Part shown: positions 6,858 through 8,886 of the stretch, in pieces
Numbering within the stretch: position 1 is the stretch's first letter
Layout: the number at the start of each line of letters is the position of its first letter
Assembly (NCBI GenBank): GCA_015486705.1
Contig: WFRG01000133.1
Coordinates: 1-8,886, forward strand
Reading direction: 5' to 3'
Source of the DNA: Hippea sp.
GTDB lineage: Bacteria; Campylobacterota_A; Desulfurellia; Desulfurellales; Hippeaceae
DNA length: 8,886 bases
Translations under genes and position numbers: made by a program
Notes under the pieces: generated by a model
The model's database searches: none
What the model was told of the DNA's origin: nothing
Seen by the model: the letters and a program-made list of their open reading frames with translations, nothing else

Positions 6858-8435
6858 TCTTGGTTTTGCCTGTGCTATATCCTCACTACAGAAGGACTCA
6901 AATTCCTTAAAGTTCTCAATGAACTCCTTAGCCAGTCTTTTAAGTTGCCTATCGTATTCATCCCTGTTTTTCCACATTTTGTAAGGCGTCAAAATTTCGC
7001 TTGGCACGTTTGGGCAGTGTTTTGGAAATTGTATGTTGAAGTAGGGTAGGGTGTCTTTCTCAATGCGTGCAAGTCTGTCGTTCAAAATGGCATCGATGAT
7101 TGCCCTTGTGTACTTTATGCTTATCCTTTCGCCCTTCCCATAGCCGCCTTTAATGTAGCCCGTATTTACAAGCCAACACCTTGTCCCGTGCTTTTCTATC
7201 TTTTCCCCCAGAAGTTTTGCATAGACCGATGGTTTCAACGTCATAAATGGCGCACCGAAACAGGTCGAGAATGTGGCTTTTGGCTCTTTTACACCCTCTT
7301 CTGTGCCTGCTACTTTGGCTGTATAACCGCTCAAGAAGTGGAACATGGCTTGCTCCTTTGTTAAGTACGACACAGGTGGTAGAACGCCAAAAGCGTCGTA
7401 TGTTAACATGATTATGTTGTTGGGATGGCCGGCGCATGAGCCTTCAACGATATTTGGTATATGTGTTATTGGATAGGATGCGCGCGTGTTCTCTGTTATG
7501 GAGTTGTCATTTAGATCCACCCTTCGCGTCTCTTCATTTATCACAACATTTTCCAATATTGTCCCGAATTTTCTCGTTGCCTCGTAGATCAACGGCTCAT
7601 CTTCTTTTGAGAGCCTGATTACCTTTGCATAACAGCCGCCTTCTATGTTGAATACACCGTCGTCGCACCACGCTATTTCGTCATCTCCGATTAAAAATCT
7701 ATTTGGGTCGCTCGATAGAGTTGTTTTGCCTGTTCCAGACAGTCCAAAGAATACGGCTACATCGCCGTTTTTACCCATATTGGCGCTTGAATGCATTGTC
7801 ATGATGCCTTTTAAAGGGAAGAAGTAGTTAACTGTGCTGAAAACGGCCTTTTTTATTTCCCCTGCATAACCCGTTCCGCCAATAATGATCTCCTTTTTGT
7901 CTATATTTAGGATAACAAAGGCTTCCGAGTTTGTTCCATCGATCCTTGGAGATGCATGGAATTCTGGTATTACGATAAGCTTAATTTCGGGCTTGAACGT
8001 TTTTAGTTTTTCCTGGTCCAGTTCACGTATAAACATGTTTCTTGCAAAGAGCGAATGCCATGCCCATCTTGATATGACCCTTACGGGGATCCTATAGTTT
8101 GGATGGGCGCCTGCATAACCGTCCATCACGTAGATGTTCTTTCTTTGTAGATAGGCAATAATCCTGTTGTAAAGCGTTTCGTATTTATCCTTATCGAAGG
8201 GCTTGTTTTCCTTTGACCACCAAATATTCTTTGAAGACGGTTCTTGATAAACGATGAACCTGTTTTCTGGCGATCTGCCTGTGTATTTGCCGCTTTTTAC
8301 AACCATTGCCCCTAAATGTGCTATTAAGCCCTCTTTGTTTTTTATTGACTCTTCATAAAGCATGGGGGAATTTAGATTTCTTTTTACACTATTCAGATTT
8401 ATTATACCCATGCTCTCCAAATCTTTCTCTATCAT
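6852..8435 (-). CDS. pckA: Phosphoenolpyruvate carboxykinase (ATP)
   Basis: Catalyses oxaloacetate + ATP to PEP + CO2 + ADP, the entry step of gluconeogenesis, and can run anaplerotically in the carboxylating direction. The 527 residues match the ATP-type family (about 530-540). Motifs: TGRSPENRF (52-60; Arg54 binds substrate), GTGYAGEIKKAVF (187-199; metal-site Lys at 195/196), MHSSAN (214-219; metal-ligand His215), the kinase loop GLSGTGKTT (231-239), IGDDE (249-253; metal Asp), NIEGGCYAK (263-271) and TENTRASYPI (314-323; Arg316). Oddity: after IGDDE the family normally has His (DDEHGW or DDEHCW); here it is IAW, so that His is Ile254. The start ATG at 8435 follows AAAAGGAG with seven-base spacing. 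It lies 14 bp downstream of pfkA on the same strand and converges on glgB. Its product PEP would feed hexose and glycogen synthesis. Confidence 0.96.
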   Translation of the reverse strand: MIEKDLESMGIINLNSVKRNLNSPMLYEESIKNKEGLIAHLGAMVVKSGKYTGRSPENRFIVYQEPSSKNIWWSKENKPFDKDKYETLYNRIIAYLQRKNIYVMDGYAGAHPNYRIPVRVISRWAWHSLFARNMFIRELDQEKLKTFKPEIKLIVIPEFHASPRIDGTNSEAFVILNIDKKEIIIGGTGYAGEIKKAVFSTVNYFFPLKGIMTMHSSANMGKNGDVAVFFGLSGTGKTTLSSDPNRFLIGDDEIAWCDDGVFNIEGGCYAKVIRLSKEDEPLIYEATRKFGTILENVVINEETRRVDLNDNSITENTRASYPITHIPNIVEGSCAGHPNNIIMLTYDAFGVLPPVSYLTKEQAMFHFLSGYTAKVAGTEEGVKEPKATFSTCFGAPFMTLKPSVYAKLLGEKIEKHGTRCWLVNTGYIKGGYGKGERISIKYTRAIIDAILNDRLARIEKDTLPYFNIQFPKHCPNVPSEILTPYKMWKNRDEYDRQLKRLAKEFIENFKEFESFCSEDIAQAKPRL

Positions 8436-8442
8436 GGCTTTA

Positions 8443-8450
8443 CTCCTTTT
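8443..8450 (-). promoter_or_regulatory. Ribosome binding site for pckA
   Basis: Read on the minus strand, AAAAGGAG ends seven bases before the pckA ATG. Its first base is the last base of the pfkA stop codon, which suggests reinitiation or coupled translation from pfkA. Confidence 0.7.
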
Positions 8451-8886
8451 TATACAAAAACACCGGTTAACTTGCCGGCGAGCTTTAACAATTCATCCTT
8501 GATTTTGTACTGATGTGAGGCAACGTAATCTATCGATTCTATAAAGAACTCGCCTTTTCTGAAAACGACAACACCCTCTTCGATCTTTCCACTAAGCAAG
8601 GCTTCAAGGCCGTGTTCTACAAAATCATAACCCATGAGCCTATCGTAGACCGTTGGACTACCACCCCTTTGTATATGACCTAAAACCGTTACCCGTGTAT
8701 CCATGTGAAGGTCATTTCTCAACCAATCTGTTATTTCATTTGTTGCTCCAGTGCCTTCCGCTACAATGGCTAGTATGTAGTCCCTGCCTTTCTCGATTTC
8801 TTTTTCCAGTCTTACCCTCAAATTGTTTAGATTATACCCCAGCTCTGGTATTACACAGACCTCAGCACCGCTTGTCAGGGCGGAGA
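8450..8886 (-). CDS. pfkA: 6-phosphofructokinase, C-terminal part (N-terminus beyond window)
   Basis: Phosphorylates fructose-6-phosphate to fructose-1,6-bisphosphate, the committed step of glycolysis. The frame is open to the right edge; a TTG at 8821 is internal, since in-frame upstream codons read ALTSGAEVCVIPELGYN, the conserved TSGAE..IPE stretch. The 144 visible residues correspond to roughly the last 45% of a 320-residue group A PFK. Next come AEGTG (E. coli Glu222 region) and TRVTVLGHIQRGGSP, which contains the fructose-6-phosphate-binding equivalents of E. coli Arg243, His249 and Arg252. The GGDGS motif that would tell ATP- from pyrophosphate-dependent enzymes lies outside the window, so the phosphate donor cannot be assigned. 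It precedes pckA by 14 bp on the same strand, implying co-transcription of a glycolytic with a gluconeogenic enzyme. Confidence 0.92.
   Translation of the reverse strand, partial: SALTSGAEVCVIPELGYNLNNLRVRLEKEIEKGRDYILAIVAEGTGATNEITDWLRNDLHMDTRVTVLGHIQRGGSPTVYDRLMGYDFVEHGLEALLSGKIEEGVVVFRKGEFFIESIDYVASHQYKIKDELLKLAGKLTGVFV
8456..8480 (-). terminator. Weak terminator- or attenuator-like hairpin between pfkA and pckA
   Basis: On the minus strand CGCCGG (8480-8475) can pair with CCGGTG (8466-8461): six pairs including one G-U, with an eight-base loop, followed directly by five U (8460-8456). It lies within the last codons of pfkA, just before the pckA ribosome binding site. The stem is short, so partial readthrough is more likely than full termination, and chance occurrence is possible. 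Confidence 0.25.

Noticed and set aside
6634..6984. Plus-strand open frame spanning the glgB/pckA junction
   Set aside because: It is out of frame with glgB and antisense to pckA; both real genes explain the region through conserved motifs.
8449..8456. TATAAA-like sequence on the minus strand before pckA as a -10 promoter element
   Set aside because: It overlaps the ribosome binding site, so transcription would start too close to or after it, and no well-spaced -35 element is visible.
8450..8821. TTG at 8821 as the start of a 123-residue minus-strand protein
   Set aside because: In-frame codons continue upstream to the window edge and encode the conserved TSGAE and IPE segment of phosphofructokinase, so this is an internal codon of a longer gene.
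1..8886. CRISPR arrays, tRNA/rRNA genes, insertion sequences, riboswitches
   Set aside because: Reading both strands showed no regularly spaced repeats, structural RNA signatures, transposase motifs or terminal inverted repeats; nearly all bases are within recognised metabolic genes.

Overview
This window carries two converging gene blocks of central carbohydrate metabolism from what looks like a thermophilic or heat-tolerant bacterium. Supporting signs are a moderate to low GC content (judged by eye), heavy use of AGG/AGA for Arg and ATA for Ile, Lys/Glu-rich proteins, tightly overlapping genes, and a GH57 enzyme whose best recognisable relative is the Thermococcus litoralis 4-alpha-glucanotransferase. 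A sulfur-reducing thermophile of the Hippea/Desulfurella type would fit, but this is only a guess; no taxonomic marker gene is present.

Positions 1-6857, plus strand: a five-gene glycogen/alpha-glucan operon. In order it holds a GH57 4-alpha-glucanotransferase/amylase (5' end cut by the window edge just inside its first conserved motif), a GalT-family nucleotidyltransferase, a short ROK-family sugar kinase (probable glucokinase), glycogen synthase (glgA) and the GH13 branching enzyme (glgB). Every junction overlaps (13, 14, 4 and 14 or 32 bp), so there is no intergenic space for internal promoters and translation is probably coupled. GlgA elongates alpha-1,4 chains, GlgB inserts branches, the GH57 enzyme redistributes or trims chains, the ROK kinase phosphorylates released glucose, and the GalT-like protein may interconvert hexose-1-phosphate and nucleotide sugar. 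No glgC (ADP-glucose pyrophosphorylase) or glgP (phosphorylase) lies in the window.

Positions 6852-8886, minus strand: the 3' part of 6-phosphofructokinase (pfkA, running off the right edge) followed 14 bp downstream by a complete ATP-type phosphoenolpyruvate carboxykinase (pckA). A committed glycolytic enzyme and a gluconeogenic enzyme thus appear co-transcribed. A small hairpin plus U-run at the end of pfkA could modulate readthrough into pckA. The pckA and glgB stop codons interlock in a 6-bp tail-to-tail overlap.

No RNA genes, mobile elements, CRISPR arrays, long repeats or gene-free stretches were seen. The window is essentially all coding. Both operon promoters lie outside it. The biology looks like well-known families in an informative arrangement, not a new defence or mobile system; the points most worth following up are the GalT paralogue's true substrate, the pfkA-pckA pairing with its hairpin, and a substituted conserved His in PckA.
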